64,000 bases of DNA from Symbiodinium natans (lineage: Eukaryota > Sar > Dinophyceae > Suessiales > Symbiodiniaceae). The DNA is taken from contig CAJNDS010002191.1 in assembly GCA_905221605.1 (NCBI GenBank), positions 910,526 to 974,525 of the forward strand. Direction: 5' to 3'. Positions within the stretch are counted from its first letter, which is position 1. Each line of letters begins with the position of its first letter. Below are positions 33,250-44,469 of this stretch, piece by piece. The notes beneath the pieces are model-generated. The model made no database searches, was not told the DNA's origin, and saw only the letters and a program-made list of their open reading frames with translations. Both the position numbers and the translations under genes were made by a program.

Positions 33250-33708
33250 CTACGCCACAAAATCCCGAAACTCGGCAGCAACGTCGGCGCCATCGGACTC
33301 TCTGCCACAAGGCACATGAAAGTCGAGGGAGGGGTAGCCGCTGACTCCATCCGCAGCTTCTCTGACCTGACAGCCCAAACGGCATCTCAGAGATGGTTCT
33401 GGGGTTGGGATGTTCCCACTTATACTAACAGTCCTTTTTGGGGATTATAATTGGGGGCACTATACTCCCTATAAAGGACTGTTAGTATAGGGGGAACATC
33501 CCAAGTTGTGGGGGGTTGAAGGCCCTGAGGGGCTGCAAACACATGAGAGTTTGCACCCTTGAACACTTGAGAAAGTCGGGTGCCGCCTTGGCTTCATCCA
33601 CCGTGAGGAAGCCCAGATAGAGGAAGATCATCAACAAACTCTCCTTGCGGGCTTCTGGGCGCAGCGTGCACAAGCCACAAGATTGGGCGATTGATTTTCC
33701 TGGCGCGG
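33250..33708 (-). CDS. 3' end of a gene: two exons around a MITE, function unknown
   Basis: Exon 33708..33557 (acceptor ATGTTTTCAG, donor GTGCAA) reads APGKSIAQSCGLCTLRPEAR, ESLLMIFLYLGFLTVDEAK and AAPDFLKCSR. It joins in phase to 33366..33250 (acceptor GGCTGTCAG), which reads VREAADGVSGYPSLDFHVPC and GRESDGADVAAEFRDFVA, then stop. The intron between is almost filled by a MITE-like element. Upstream exons are not identified and no family is recognised. Confidence 0.6.
33405..33506. mobile_element. MITE-like element, TACTAACAGTCCT family, copy 2 (best preserved)
   Basis: The left end GGGATGTTCCCACTTATAC and the right end GTATAGGGGGAACATCCCAA are inverted repeats, continuing inward as TAACAGTCC / GGACTGTTA. 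It lies wholly within the intron between 33556 and 33367. Confidence 0.8.
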
Positions 33709-34070
33709 CTGAAAACATAGGTACACACAGAAATACAAGCGTGTCAACACGTTGAGGGGAAAGTGCTTGGCCACTGTGCAAGTTACTCATCTATGATCCC
33801 GTTTTGGGGGGGGGGAGGGGGACCGTAAATATCAGGGGACCGTATTCGGGGCACGCCAGGATGCGGGGGTTGCGCCCCGGTTCAATTCTGAGCAAAAGCC
33901 TGCTTACTCAGCGCGTCCAGCCTCATAAACCCCGCCATCAATGGGCCCCTGCCTTCTAGCTAGTATAGCCTCAAGCTATGAGGCCTTCGACGGTTCACAA
34001 ATTTGCTGTACTTCGATAGCGAGAACCCTATGCCTGAGGAACCTGGAACATGCCCCACCCCAGACTGCCC

Positions 34071-34553
34071 TCACAGCCAACACGAGCACCCCTCCTTGGC
34101 GACCTCGCCGTCGAGAGCAAAACGGTTGAAGAAGACCTCTTTGCATGATTCAGGGCGCAGAGCTATCGCCTGGAGCCCAGATGCAAGCAAAACCTCTGAA
34201 CCACAGGAAACCTGACATGGTCATGACCAGCCCTGAGTCCAGGGCTCTCTCCCGTGTAGCCGAATTCTATCATGCGGCTGTACAGTGTCCGCCAACTACG
34301 AATCCAAAACTAGGGTTCAAGGCTGCCCGCATACAGTCTTTCTTCTTATCTCGAGCACGAAATCTATGGCAAGAAACCTCACGGGGGCATTAGCACACGC
34401 TCACATTCAAGCTGGAGGAGTAAGATGTCACCTCTCTTTACAACAAAAGCTCGTCTTCAGTCGTGCAAAGTAGACCCTCGGCCATGTTCGCTGGAAATCC
34501 CCAGACTCCGGCGGCCTTCATGCGGGGCAGGTCCATGTCTGTGCTGCTCTTGC
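34071..34553 (-). CDS. 3' end of a gene: two exons, function unknown
   Basis: Exon 34553..34476 (acceptor CCCCCTGCAG, donor GTCTAC) reads KSSTDMDLPRMKAAGVWGFP and ANMAE. It joins in phase to 34195..34071 (acceptor TGTGGTTCAG), which reads VLLASGLQAIALRPESCKEV and FFNRFALDGEVAKEGCSCWL, then TGA. The split codon completes a Glu. A further minus-strand block upstream near 34930..34830 (WQPNTDEASTNSWKSDIVS) may be an earlier exon. No family is recognised. Confidence 0.58.
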
Positions 34554-35221
34554 CTGCAGGGGGCAACCAACCCAAAGCACATCCATCGTTTCAGGATTTC
34601 GCTGGACAATATGCACTCAACACAGAAATTCCACCCAACGCCAAGCTTTCAGGCTGTGAAGTTTTTTTGGGCGGAAGGGGGAGACGAAGTTGTTCCGGAT
34701 ACTTCGGCCAGAACGTGCGGCTCCTATCGATGCTACGTCTTACGTACACACATTCTTTGCGAAGTAAGCTTTCACTTCAAGCCAGTGGTCCTTAAGAGTA
34801 CAGACCTGGTTTGTTTTGGATGCAGTCAAGCGCGTATGCAGCAATCTCCCAGGAACGTGGTGCTGACTATGTCGCTCTTCCAGCTATTGGTGGATGCCTC
34901 GTCTGTGTTGGGCTGCCATTTTCTGACACTTTGACCTGACCCTAAACTTCCTGAACATCCTGAACATCCTGAACCCTCTCTGCAGCAAAAGGTGCCCATG
35001 TAGCGTCCCTCCGCCTCACGGGGACTTCGGGGACTTGGAACTTGAGGCTGCAAAAACATGAGGTGGTTCTGAGGCTCGAAGGCTCCAGGAAATCTTGAGT
35101 CTTGTGCTTTCAGGCTTCTGGGCTTCTGGGCTTCTGGGCTGAGGTGGCTGCAAGCCTCAGTCGCCTCACACCTCAAGTCCCAGACTCTTCGACGAGCAGA
35201 GAGGCCTCTGCCGCTGAACGA

Positions 35222-35516
35222 CGAAAACCCTAAACCCTAAACCCTAAACCCCAAACCCTAAACCCTAAACCCTAAACCCTAAACCCTAAACCCTAAACCA
35301 AGCCTGTGCCTCTAGAAGGGGCATCCGAAGTGTGGGCCCTTAACTTGGGTCCCCTGTTCTAGAACCCTGATATCCACTATGCAGCAAAAGGGCCCCATAC
35401 TTCGGATCCCCATAACCAAGGGGTAAGGGAGCATACTAAGGGCCCATCCTTAAACCCTAAACCCTGAACCATGATCAACCCTAAACCCTAAACCCTAAAC
35501 CCTAAACCCTAAACCA
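35222..35516. repeat. CCCTAAA arrays flanking a short palindromic block
   Basis: Perfect CCCTAAA units at 35224..35297 and 35478..35512 bracket about 160 bases with inverted similarity (GGGGCATCCGAAGTGTGGGC against GGGCCCCATACTTCGGATCC). It may be another small inverted-repeat element inserted into the telomere-type array. Confidence 0.75.
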
Positions 35517-36233
35517 CGGGCCCATGGCTCCAACCTTAGAGAAGGGGGCCAACTGGCCTCGGCGATGGATGCCAGGAGCTCCGCATGTGGCTGCTCCCGT
35601 GCGGGCCCTAATGGCTCCTGCGATGAAGGAGCCATGGGAAGTTTAGGGTTTAGGGCTTGGGGTCTGGGGTTTGGAGGGTCTTCTTGTTTTTTTTGCCACC
35701 CGTCTAGCCATGCTCCACGTTAGGGCTTAGGCTTGAAGGGTGTGGCTCAGATGGCTTCCTCCAGCTTGGGCTTTAGGCACGCCATGCTATATGGAAATGC
35801 GTTGCGTGCAGTTCCTATGCCACTATGCCTTGGTTTGAAAATCGCACACGAAACATAGATGCCTCGGTTATTTTAAAGGTTGGGGGGCTTAAGGCTTTCT
35901 TTTCTGGTGCTGACACCCGTATAGCCCGGACTTTGCAACGTACACAAAGAAAGAAGGACCCCGGCAACAGACATCAAGGCCACCGCCATGAATCAAGCAT
36001 GCCCAGCGCTGCCCGCATCCTGAACGAGGTGCGAGCGAAGCCACGTGCCTGAGGGTTTGAAGCATAAAGCTTGCCAGATTGTCAGGCTAGGGCGGCTAGG
36101 GTTCAACAAGGTTCGGAAAAGGTCCGGGCCCGCCCATCTGCTATCTCCGCCCTCCCAAACAAGTCTCCCCTGCTCGCACTTTTTGTCCCGCTCTAGTTCC
36201 ATGGCCTGACATTCTCCTTGCCTCCCCTCCCAG

Positions 36234-37083
36234 AACTATCGGAGGCTTGCAAGATCCTGCCGATTGTGCTAGATCGCTCAGAAGCCATGAAAACGCTTCC
36301 CCCCCCCCCCCGCCCCGAGGAGAAATCACGCCGTGCTCTTCGATGAAACCCCCCTCTCTCTATCTCCCTCTTCCTCTGCCTCTCCCTCTCCCCCTACTCG
36401 CCCCCTCTCCCTCCCTGTCTCCTCCCTCTCCCCCTCCCTCGCTCCCTCCCTCTCTCCCTCCTCTTTCCTCGCACGCAGAACCATCGCGACGGCTACCTTC
36501 ATAACTCCCCTGTCCACATGTCGTCGGATTGGTACGAGCAGTTACTTGGCCAAGCCACTGGCAGCGCTGGCTGTTGGGGTCGTGCCCATCGAAGCCTCAT
36601 GGAAGCACACTTAGCGTGGAGGCTGGGATGTTCCCCCGAAAACTAGCAGCCCTTGATCGGGACTCTAACAGGGGGTACTATGCTGCCTATTAAGGCCTGT
36701 TAGTATACGGGGGAACATGCCAACATTGAGGGCTTAGGGGTGAAAGTCGGGGCCTCTGGGACCGGACTCTTCTTCTGTTGGATGAGCAAAGGGTTTTTAC
36801 CTTCAGTCTGAAAGCCAAAAATTCTTTGAGCCTTCCTGCCACGCACCTCCTCCTCCAAGCCTCCAACCCGAAACTTAAAAAATGACAACACCGACCACCG
36901 ACAAGACCTGCGTTTCAAGCCAGGCTCTGCTCCCTCAAGTAAGCGGGGCACCTAAATGCTAAACCCTTAGCTCTCTTCTCCCCTCCTTAGAAGCTCACAG
37001 TGCTGGCTGCTGCCCGTGGCGCCGTGCCGGAGCCCCAGCCGGCCGTGCGCCCTTTGTGGGAGATGCTGAGGCGGAGCCTGTGA
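36234..37083 (+). CDS. Plus-strand gene, three probable exons, function unknown
   Basis: Exon 1 from 36234 follows the strong acceptor CCTCCCCTCCCAG and reads LSEACKILPIVLDRSEAMKT. Exon 2 from 36480 follows 140 bases of C/T ending CGCACGCAG and reads NHRDGYLHNSPVHMSSDWYE and QLLGQATGSAGCWGRAHRSL MEAHLAW. Exon 3, 36991..37083, follows CTTCTCCCCTCCTTAG and reads KLTVLAAARGAVPEPQPAVR and PLWEMLRRSL, then TGA. Between exons 2 and 3 lies a MITE. There is also a stretch at 36801..36873 with good splice signals on both strands. The polypyrimidine tracts fix the strand. No family is recognised. Confidence 0.5.
36622..36726. mobile_element. MITE-like element, TACTAACAGTCCT family, copy 3
   Basis: The ends GGGATGTTCCCCC and GGGGGAACATGCC are inverted, with AACTAGCAGCCCTTGAT against ATTAAGGCCTGTTAGTAT inside. 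It lies in an intron of the plus-strand gene. Confidence 0.75.
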
Positions 37084-37477
37084 CTCAGTGACGTCGAGGA
37101 CTTCAGAGCTGTCTTGGGGTCGCAGTGTAGGGTTTGGGGCTTGTAGGAACTAGGGCGCAAGCCGTGACCCGCCAAGCATCCCTCAAACAAACGGGAGAGC
37201 AACCTGAAATAGGAAGGTCTCCCCTGAGCCCTTGTCCCATGATGAAGCTGGAAGCGGCTTCATGCCAGGACTGACTGAACCCAAAACTCAAAACTCGAAG
37301 CCCCGAACTCCCAAGCCAAACGAATGTCTGCATCACATCGCATCGGCCACTGGGTTAACGGTTTCGAGCATGTCCAAGCACCCATCCTTCCACGCCACCG
37401 CAACGTTTCGAGGGGCGGCTTAACCGTCAACCCTCAACCTGACCCTTTTCCATCCGGGCCTGAACACCTAGAACCCA

Positions 37478-37592
37478 AATGGGCGTTTCCGAAATTGGGG
37501 GTACCTTATTGGGGTCCTTATTATAAGGCGATCCTACTATTTCGGGGTCTATAATGGCGGTCCCTCATTTCGGAAACCCCCACATCCCTGAA
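37478..37592. mobile_element. MITE-like element, TTTCCGAAAT family, copy 2
   Basis: Its ends GCGTTTCCGAAATTGGGGG and CCCTCATTTCGGAAACCCCC are inverted. The internal CCTTATTGGGGTCCT is shared with 6183..6294. Confidence 0.78.
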
Positions 37593-38190
37593 CCCTCCTC
37601 CTGAACAAAAGATAGCAAAAGGGCCCATGGCCTGTTCTTCCTCCTTGTCGCGCCCTCCTCGGCCGCATGCTTTCGGGCGCTGGACTCCTGGCATTGAGGG
37701 TCGCTGGTGAAGAGGATGTAGGGTTGGGCGGTTGAGAGGTTTAGGGAGGGGGTCGAGTTGAGGCTTCTTCCGTTGTAAGGGCTCAGGGCGTCACTCTAGG
37801 CGCTTCACACCCTGACCAGTCGCCGGACAACCCGAACAAACCCGAAACCCTTTGGCCGCAAGCTCCCCCCACCCTGAAAACGCATGACCCTCCCCCTAGC
37901 ATTGCCGCTTTGCATCTCCCTTGTAAAAGTATGGGGGGTGGGAGCCGACCTGTGAAGTGTCGCTGCCCAGGTGATGCATTGTTAGGCTCGGCGACTCATC
38001 CTCGCCGTCCTGCGACTCAGGGTGAGGGACTTGACTCAGTCAGGTCTTGGTCCCAAGCCCCAACACCCTGCAAACCCTGAACCACCTGAAGCCCAAAATC
38101 TGAAGGCTTTCCTTGAGGTTTACCTTATTCATGAGGCCTTTAGGTTGTTGCTTTGTTCATGAGGTCACGTTCGGTTGCTTTACGCAACAG

Positions 38191-38352
38191 CTTTTGAAGG
38201 GAGCTGCGGCTCCGAAGGGTGTAAGACAGCTCCACATGCTGCAAACCGCAGTGTTTCGCAAGGAGTCTATCATGTGGTGCAGCATGTTTCCCTTGAGCTG
38301 GCCGGCTTCTGCTATTCTTCACATTTATAGATCAGTATTCGTTTTCGTATGC
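38191..38352 (+). CDS. Candidate plus-strand exon, function unknown
   Basis: After GCTTTACGCAACAG it reads LLKGAAAPKGVRQLHMLQTA and VFRKESIMWCSMFPLSW on to a stop at about 38352. The first 30 residues are convincing; the hydrophobic tail may be intron read-through. Neighbouring exons were not found. Confidence 0.33.
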
Positions 38353-39274
38353 TGACTCTCTTTCTGTTCTGTTTCTTCCTCCACTGCGCTTTGGGAGCCG
38401 ACCTACCTCTCTCTCGCTCTCTCTGCCTCACATGTGGGACCGTCAGCTACGAGCCGGCTTGAGGACTTTCGTTCAAGCTCTCACCCTAACTTGCCCCCAC
38501 AAGAAGGCCTGCGAACTCCGTAGAGTCAGCGACGGGGAGCCGAGACCTGGCAGCCAAGCTCTCCAGCTTAGGGCCTGAGCTTCCTTGTTGAGCTACGATG
38601 TTCAATCCAACAAAAGTTGCAGCGCTAATAACAGTAAGCTGGCCCTGCACCTCCCAGCCACTTGGATCTTAAGGTGTGCTCGGACTTGCTCGTGTCCTCG
38701 GCTGAAGCAAAGGCAAAGAGGCCAAGCTTGCAACGCCGGAGCATGAAAGCCCTGAACTCCTGAAAAACCATCTTCTCGCACAAGGATATCCACGTTTAAC
38801 CACGCATGTCTGGTGCAAAACAACAACCCGGCGAGCGGTCGAGCCATGACCGAAACTCGCCTTAACTACGCTTGAGACGGGTGTGCTGCTTGGGGTGTGC
38901 TTCGACGGGGGGGGGACAAGTTGGGCTGGGTTGTCTGGGTGCTCTGGGCCCTCGCTGGTACAGGGCAGCAGCAAAGCACCTCCTAATCGAAACCACAGAG
39001 AACGCCGTAAATTCCTAAAGGCTTTGAGGAAATGAAATACCGATGTGTCACTGGGATGGCAAACTCTGGACATCGCAGCCGTCGAAAACAATAGTTCCAC
39101 CGATGCTCTCAGACCACGAGGCAGTCGGCATGTGGATTTGGCGAGTGTTGTATTCGAAGAAGAATATACTAAATCCAGAGCTGCATCCAGCAAAACCATA
39201 ATCCTCCAATCATCATCATGGTCATAAGGTCACAGCTTCCACACATCGGTTGCTTCCAAGGCGCCAGGGGATAC

Positions 39275-39750
39275 TCGCTGCCCCGCAGGTCGGCGAGGAA
39301 GAGTGCAGCGTAGGGCATGGAGGCTTTCTTGTGGAAGCTTCGCCTCTACTTCGGAACTGACCCCAAACCAAGAGCCCATCTACGTCAGGTTCTCGCCTCT
39401 ACTTCGGATCCTTTCGGCATGTTCGGTTTGGGGAGCCAGTGTGATGCGAGGGTCTGAGTCGATGACGATTAGAGCAGGCCATAATGCCCTAAGTCACACC
39501 CAAAGAAATGCCAACACCACTGCGATTCTCTTTGCTTTGTTGATCGCGATGTCGATTGGGATTACCACCTTTTTTTGGGGGAGGGGGGGGGGGTTGAGGG
39601 GTCTTACGAAGGTTTTTCTGAAGGGGTCCTGGTTTAAAATGAATGAGGATCGGGTGCTTGACGCACCCCTTCCCCCCCCCCCCAGGGATATGTGCTGCCA
39701 CCGGCACTTGAGGTCCTTCGCCGCACAAAGCGCCACCTGCCGCTCATTCA
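39275..39750 (-). CDS. Probable gene with three phase-0 exons, function unknown
   Basis: Exon 39568..39500 follows a poly-C tract and AAAAAAAG and reads VVIPIDIAINKAKRIAVVLA FLW (membrane-like). Exon 39453..39403 (acceptor CATCGACTCAG, donor GTAGAG) reads TLASHWLPKPNMPKGSE. Exon 39337..39275 (donor GTATCC) reads LPQESLHALRCTLPRRPAGQ. All three have whole codons and join openly, though other frames of the last two are also open. A further block near 39750..39690 reads RQVALCAAKDLKCRWQHIS. Downstream, 39199..38860 is a long ORF on the minus strand with a competing plus frame and is undecided. Confidence 0.42.
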
Positions 39751-40004
39751 CAGGGAGGCTTGGCCTTTTTGGCATGGGGGTTCCCAAGAGGCCCATTCCG
39801 GGTGAGGCACCTCATTCCCTACGTCCCAAGAAAACTCCTAAGTCCCAGGCATGTGCGGGTGTCCGCATGGTCTACGACGCGGCACAAAACCCTCAGCAGC
39901 CTTGAGGGGGCAAGCTTGGGGCCTGAGAATTGCGGCCCTTGGCTCAGCTTTCAGGAGCTTAGGGCTCAGGCCGGGGGCACCATGTTTTGGGGCATCTGGA
40001 CCAA

Positions 40005-40119
40005 TTGCTGGCGCGCGCGACATGCGCTGCAAACAAAAAGCACTCGCGGCTTGAAATCCACAGCGCGATCACCACATCTCTGGGCACAAGTCGGTGAATG
40101 CGCCGGAGGACGTTGAGGG
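40005..40119 (-). CDS. Candidate exon, function unknown
   Basis: After GGCCTGAAG it reads LNVLRRIHRLVPRDVVIALW and ISSRECFLFA. A GTGGTG donor after LVPRD or a later one is possible. No family is recognised. Confidence 0.35.
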
Positions 40120-40350
40120 CTTCAGGCCTGATATCCCTGCTCCCTAAACCCTCTAAACCTCCAAAACCTGAACCTCCTAAACCCCTGTTGGATCCTGTTG
40201 GGGATTTGCCTAAGGGCCCAGTAAGCCCCCCCCCCCCCCGCTTTTTTCAAAGTCCCCCCCCCCCCCGCCTGTGAGCCCAGGGAGCCCTGGCTTCGGGGCG
40301 ACAGGGGCCAGCACTTCGGCGGCCTCCCGCGAGCGGGGGGTTTTGGCCAC

Positions 40351-40475
40351 CCGAGGGCTTAGGGCTTAGGGCTTAGGGCTTAGGGCTTAGGGCTTAGGGC
40401 TTAGGGCTTAGGGCTTAGGGCTTAGGGCTTAGGGTTTAGGGTTTATGGGTTTAGGGTTTCGGGTTTCGGGTTTCG
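40351..40475. repeat. Homogenised TTAGGGC array passing into TTTAGGG
   Basis: About twelve consecutive AGGGCTT units (40355..40435) precede three TTTAGGG and three CGGGTTT variants. The sharp block structure indicates tandem spread of a single variant unit. Confidence 0.92.
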
Positions 40476-40944
40476 GGTTGGAGTTTTTGCCACTCTTTTG
40501 GGGCTTCGGGTTTAGGGGCTCTTTTTTCCCACCCGCCTAGCTGACTCTTAGGAGCCTTTTCGGGTTTAGGGTTAGGGGTTGCTCTAAAAAGCCTAATTAA
40601 GCGGGATTAGCCGACAACGGAATCTACTGGAACCAAGCCCCTAAACCTTCGAACTTTCTTTGTTCACGGGACTGCCAAGAGGACTGAACCCTAAACCTTC
40701 AAACGCGCAAGAAACATAAAATCCACGAGCCCCAAACCTTGTGCCAGGCTGGACCCGCGTGCCGGCCACGAACACGTGATCCTAAATCCCGTGAACCCCA
40801 AAAAAACAAAACCGACATGAAGAATCCCTTATACCCATATATATATATATATATAAAGGCACGCACCAACATAGCCGTAATAAAAACCAACTTCATATGC
40901 CCGCAACCCTGTGCCCTAAACCCCACAAACCCGGAATAAGCCCA

Positions 40945-41012
40945 ACACTTGGGATGCTCCCCTTTCCTGACAATCCGCAATAGGGACCATCATATCCCAA
41001 TTTACAACCCCC
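40945..41012. mobile_element. Decayed copy of the TACTAACAGTCCT MITE family
   Basis: TTGGGATGCTCCCC, CTGACAATCC and CAATAGGGACC match the family in order, but the second half is degraded. It directly borders a coding-like minus block (DERPLLASPKSPKSRPPLKE) at 41110..41020. Confidence 0.5.
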
Positions 41013-41487
41013 CAAAAGAAGCACACGAGGCCTGTGCAGCTGGCTCAGCTCCTTCAGCGGCGGACGCGACTTCGGCGACTTGGGGCTGGCGAGGAGCGGC
41101 CTTTCGTCCAAGGTTGTTCCTAGTATACCAATACAACAATAATCAACAATACATATAACAATCGAAATATATATTTAAAAAAAACAGAATAACAGAAATA
41201 ATGGAATAGCAGAAGGATGTTATGATGTTATGAGAGTATCATACGATGATTGTTTAACTATAAAGTCCAGTTTCCCTTCTGTTGGTTTGTTGGTTTGCTG
41301 TTGCTGGGGAAGGGTGAGTTTGGGGGGTATTAAGGGCTTAGGAGCACAAGGAGGGAGAAGAAGCACTCCTGCGCAGCTCTTGATGTGGGCCGTTACAAGG
41401 TGAGCTTCTCTTTGTTTATCGCACTGTCTTTCGCGAGGTCGGTTGTAAGAGGTTCAGGGTTTGGGTCGCAGAACAAAGGTGGGGCAC

Positions 41488-42359
41488 CTGAGGGCTTGCA
41501 GGATGTTGAAGGGTGCTTTTGTTTTTCCATCCGCTGCGCTGATCTCAATGGACCACACTGCAGGGACAACTCATCTTGAGGTGCGAAAATCAGCAGAAAG
41601 TGAAATCTGATCTCCTGTGCAACACCCCGAACACAACACACCACAGCAGCGCCAAGTATAATGCTTTGAAGATGTTTGAAAGCTTTTTGGGTTTGAGAAT
41701 GGCTTCCGTTGGGGTTTAAGCGTTTCCACAGCCCGCCCAGCCACCAAGAATGAGAGCCTCATAGCCTTCTCTCAACCTACACAGCGAACCGCACAAGAGC
41801 ACGTCTCACAAAACGCCCCCAAAGGCTTGGGAAGCTTGGGCACCAGCCTGCTTGAGTTGGAGATGGGGCTATCGCCGATCCAAGCCTCGTGACAGCACAA
41901 AGGCAAGAAACAACGCACCGCACCCGGAATCCCCCAAACAACCCCTCCCCAACTGCGCACACGCAACCTACATACTTCTGGACCCGACAACCCAGCTGAA
42001 GCTTCGGGCCATCATGATCGTCAAAATTCAACTGGGGTCTAAGTCTCTTCTAGGGCTTAGGGCGAAAAGTACAGATGGTGCACCCCAAGTGCCCCCCGAA
42101 CTGGAAGCAGCCTGAGGCTGGCTGCCTTTGCTCTTGGACCGGAGGCCATCGCAAACTTTGGGCTTCACCTCTCTGCGGAGCTGCTGTGCTGTAGGAAACA
42201 CATGATTTCATACTTCTGGGACTGTGGGGAGGCTCTTTTGTTGAGGGGGGGGGGAGTTGTTGCTCCTAAGATTAGGGAGGACCCGGTGCACAATGCCAAA
42301 GAATAAGCCATCCGAAAACCGAATCTAATTCCCCAAGACTTCGCCTGGCCGATCAAACT
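41488..42359 (-). CDS. Probable multi-exon gene, function unknown
   Basis: Exon 42359..42309 (acceptor TTCTGTCGCAG, GC donor) reads SLIGQAKSWGIRFGFRM. It joins in phase to 42221..42169 (acceptor CTCCCCACAG, donor GTGAAG), which reads SQKYEIMCFLQHSSSAE. Exon 41557..41488 (acceptor TGTCCCTGCAG, donor GTGCCC) reads WSIEISAADGKTKAPFNILQ and AL. Phase requires one more exon before the last. The final block near 41440..41400 reads TTDLAKDSAINKEKLTL before a stop. No family is recognised. Confidence 0.48.
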
Positions 42360-42719
42360 CTGCGACAGAATCTGCTCAGGCAGTTCGGTTTCAGGCCTCG
42401 GCCCTGGAATCCTAAACCTTCAGCTACAAATCCCTGAGCTTCCAGGGAATTTCGGGGTCTCAGGGTCCAGGGTTCCATTCAGCAATGCTTTAACAAGGTC
42501 ATAGGGCCCCAGAGCTGGCACCCACCCTGAAACCTGTAAACCCCAAACCGCAAGGAAAAAACGAAGGGAAGCAAACCGACAGCAGCAACCTCTCATCGCA
42601 GCTTTGCCTGTCGAAGCCCATCCTCCTTGCTCTTGGTCCGGCGCGGGTGGCGCGTCTGGGGTGGGCCGGTTTAGGGTCTGTTGGGCTTAGGGTTGAGGAT
42701 GCAGTTCAGAGCCAAATTT

Positions 42720-42808
42720 CATGAGGTTTTTCCACTGCTCGGGAAGTTGTATGAACCTTGGCAAGCTGGATATCTGGGTTTCGGTTTTTTCGCCGCCGCC
42801 GCCGCCGC

Positions 42809-42846
<38 letters not shown>

Positions 42847-42923
42847 GCCCTGATCCCCCACGTTCGTGCGGAGTTTTTGCCAGCAATCCCAGAGCCTGCC
42901 ACAGAGCGTCCTCGAACGGGAAC
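42720..42923 (-). CDS. Candidate exon containing a GACGGC triplet tract
   Basis: After TTGGATTGTAG the minus strand reads FPFEDALWQALGLLAKTPHE. It then runs through a trinucleotide tract (42790..42845), encoding Ala/Thr, into KKPKPRYPACQGSYNF and a stop. The first 20 residues are convincing; the plus strand through the tract reads poly-Pro/Ser and is probably a shadow. Confidence 0.35.
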
Positions 42924-44469
42924 CTACAATCCAAGTTCAACCTGACTAGTGACTCCCCAAGCCCTGAGGCTTTATTCCCAAGGTGTGGTTTTGCTCCATT
43001 TTTGCCGCCAATCTAGCCACGCCCTATACGGCGTTGCAGCTTAGGATGAAAATCTAGCCACAGTGGACTACCCAAGCTTACCGGGGGTAGGATCCGTTTT
43101 GCGATTTGGGGCTGCGGGTTTCGAGACTCGGCTCGTGCAGCACGGGGTTCTAGGGGCAGGCTTCCAGTTCAGGGTTCCAACGGTTTCTCAGGGGTTTCCT
43201 GAAAGCTCGCACCCGTCTAAGCCCAAGCCGGACGAACCCTTATGATGAGGTACTCTCTGGAAACCCAAAAAACTGTGTGCAGACATCAGACAGATGCCCC
43301 CCCTTCCCGCCTTCGCCGCATAAGGGGAGTTTTGGTCACTGAGCTGCCTCTTAATGGCACTACCTGAGGCCGGGCATACTGTGGAATTTCTGAAGTCTGT
43401 CTCTGTTTTGGGGGCAAAGCAGCAGGGGGGGGGGTTTGCATCCACAAGAATCCAGCATGCTCTTCGCCCTGGGCGCTACCACTTCCCACGACTAGCCAAC
43501 AAGACCACTTCGTTCAGGCTATGCACCAGTCCCAGCCCTAGCCCTCGCCCTCCCCTCTTTCTGCAAGCCGTGAGGCCATGCGGCTTGGACCGCAACCTGC
43601 ACAGGACAATCACGCTCAAAGATCCCCAATCCCGAAAAGGCTTCCAGGGCTTGAAGTAGAGCTTCGGGTTCTACGAACTCCTCGTCGCGCAGATGAATTT
43701 CAGTGGCTTCGGGGTTTGAGGGCTCCTCCCTGGTTTAGGCTTAGGGGTCGCTTCCCCCCAAACTCAGAAACCTCAAGTCGACGAAGTAGGGAGAACCCCA
43801 TGGCACCAAAAGCATTGGTCTTTTGTACTCAGGACTCGGAAAGGTTGCGGGTCAAACTCCATGAAAACTTGGGGTTCAGGGCTGGATGCTCTTGCGCGGC
43901 CTGCCAGCCGAACTGCTCCGTGCCAGCGCATGCGATGCCTATGAGGCCGGAGGCTGGCTTAAGCTCGGATTCTTGCATCTTGGCCTCCCAATGCCTCCCA
44001 CATCGGAAGCAAGGCTTCACCTTGCTTCACTGGACTTCAGAGCAGCCCCTTGCCATGCCTCAGATACGTCATGCCGAGACATCCACCCTAAACCGTGTGC
44101 CCGCTCATACCCCAGCGCCTGGGATAAACCTCCAGAAGACACCTTGGGCCACCCTCCCTGGACTTTGCCGAACTCTGGAAGCACGGAAAGCAACTCACCA
44201 GAATACGGAGCACCAGCCCTTTTAACTCTGGGTTACAACCTCGCAAACCAAAGCGTGAACGTTCATCGGCCTTGGTTTAAACCTGCGCAAAAAGCCCCGG
44301 CAACCCCCCCCCCGGCCATCAACGCCGCATCGCCGGCGCGGGGGCCGCGTCGGCGCGGGCCGCGTCTTCGGGCCAAAACGGCCGCGAGGCCGGGGCTTTG
44401 GCGAAGTTTCAGGCTTCGGCTTCTTGGGGCTGAGGTCCTGAGCTTGATGTTGCTGGCAGCATCTGGTAG
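42924..44469. other. Coding-like but strand-ambiguous stretch
   Basis: Both strands carry long open frames here. On the plus strand 43886..44100 reads LLRGLPAELLRASACDAYEA; on the minus strand 44020..43860 reads CFRCGRHWEAKMQESELKPA. A minus block at 43440..43290 reads RQTSEIPQYARPQ with a GTAGTG donor. I cannot choose a strand by eye, so no gene is called. Confidence 0.3.

Noticed and set aside
36125-36205. Minus-strand block MELERDKKCEQGRLVWEGGD
   Set aside because: It looks coding, but it overlaps the strong plus-strand polypyrimidine acceptor before 36234, so the plus-strand gene is preferred.
38602-39199. 176-residue minus ORF (MVLLDAALDLVYSSSNTTLA)
   Set aside because: The plus strand is equally protein-like over the same bases (GWQTLDIAAVENNSSTDALR). 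Neither has decisive splice signals.
43578-44225. 215-residue plus ORF
   Set aside because: Parts look coding, but so does the minus strand (CFRCGRHWEAKMQESELKPA); no choice could be made.
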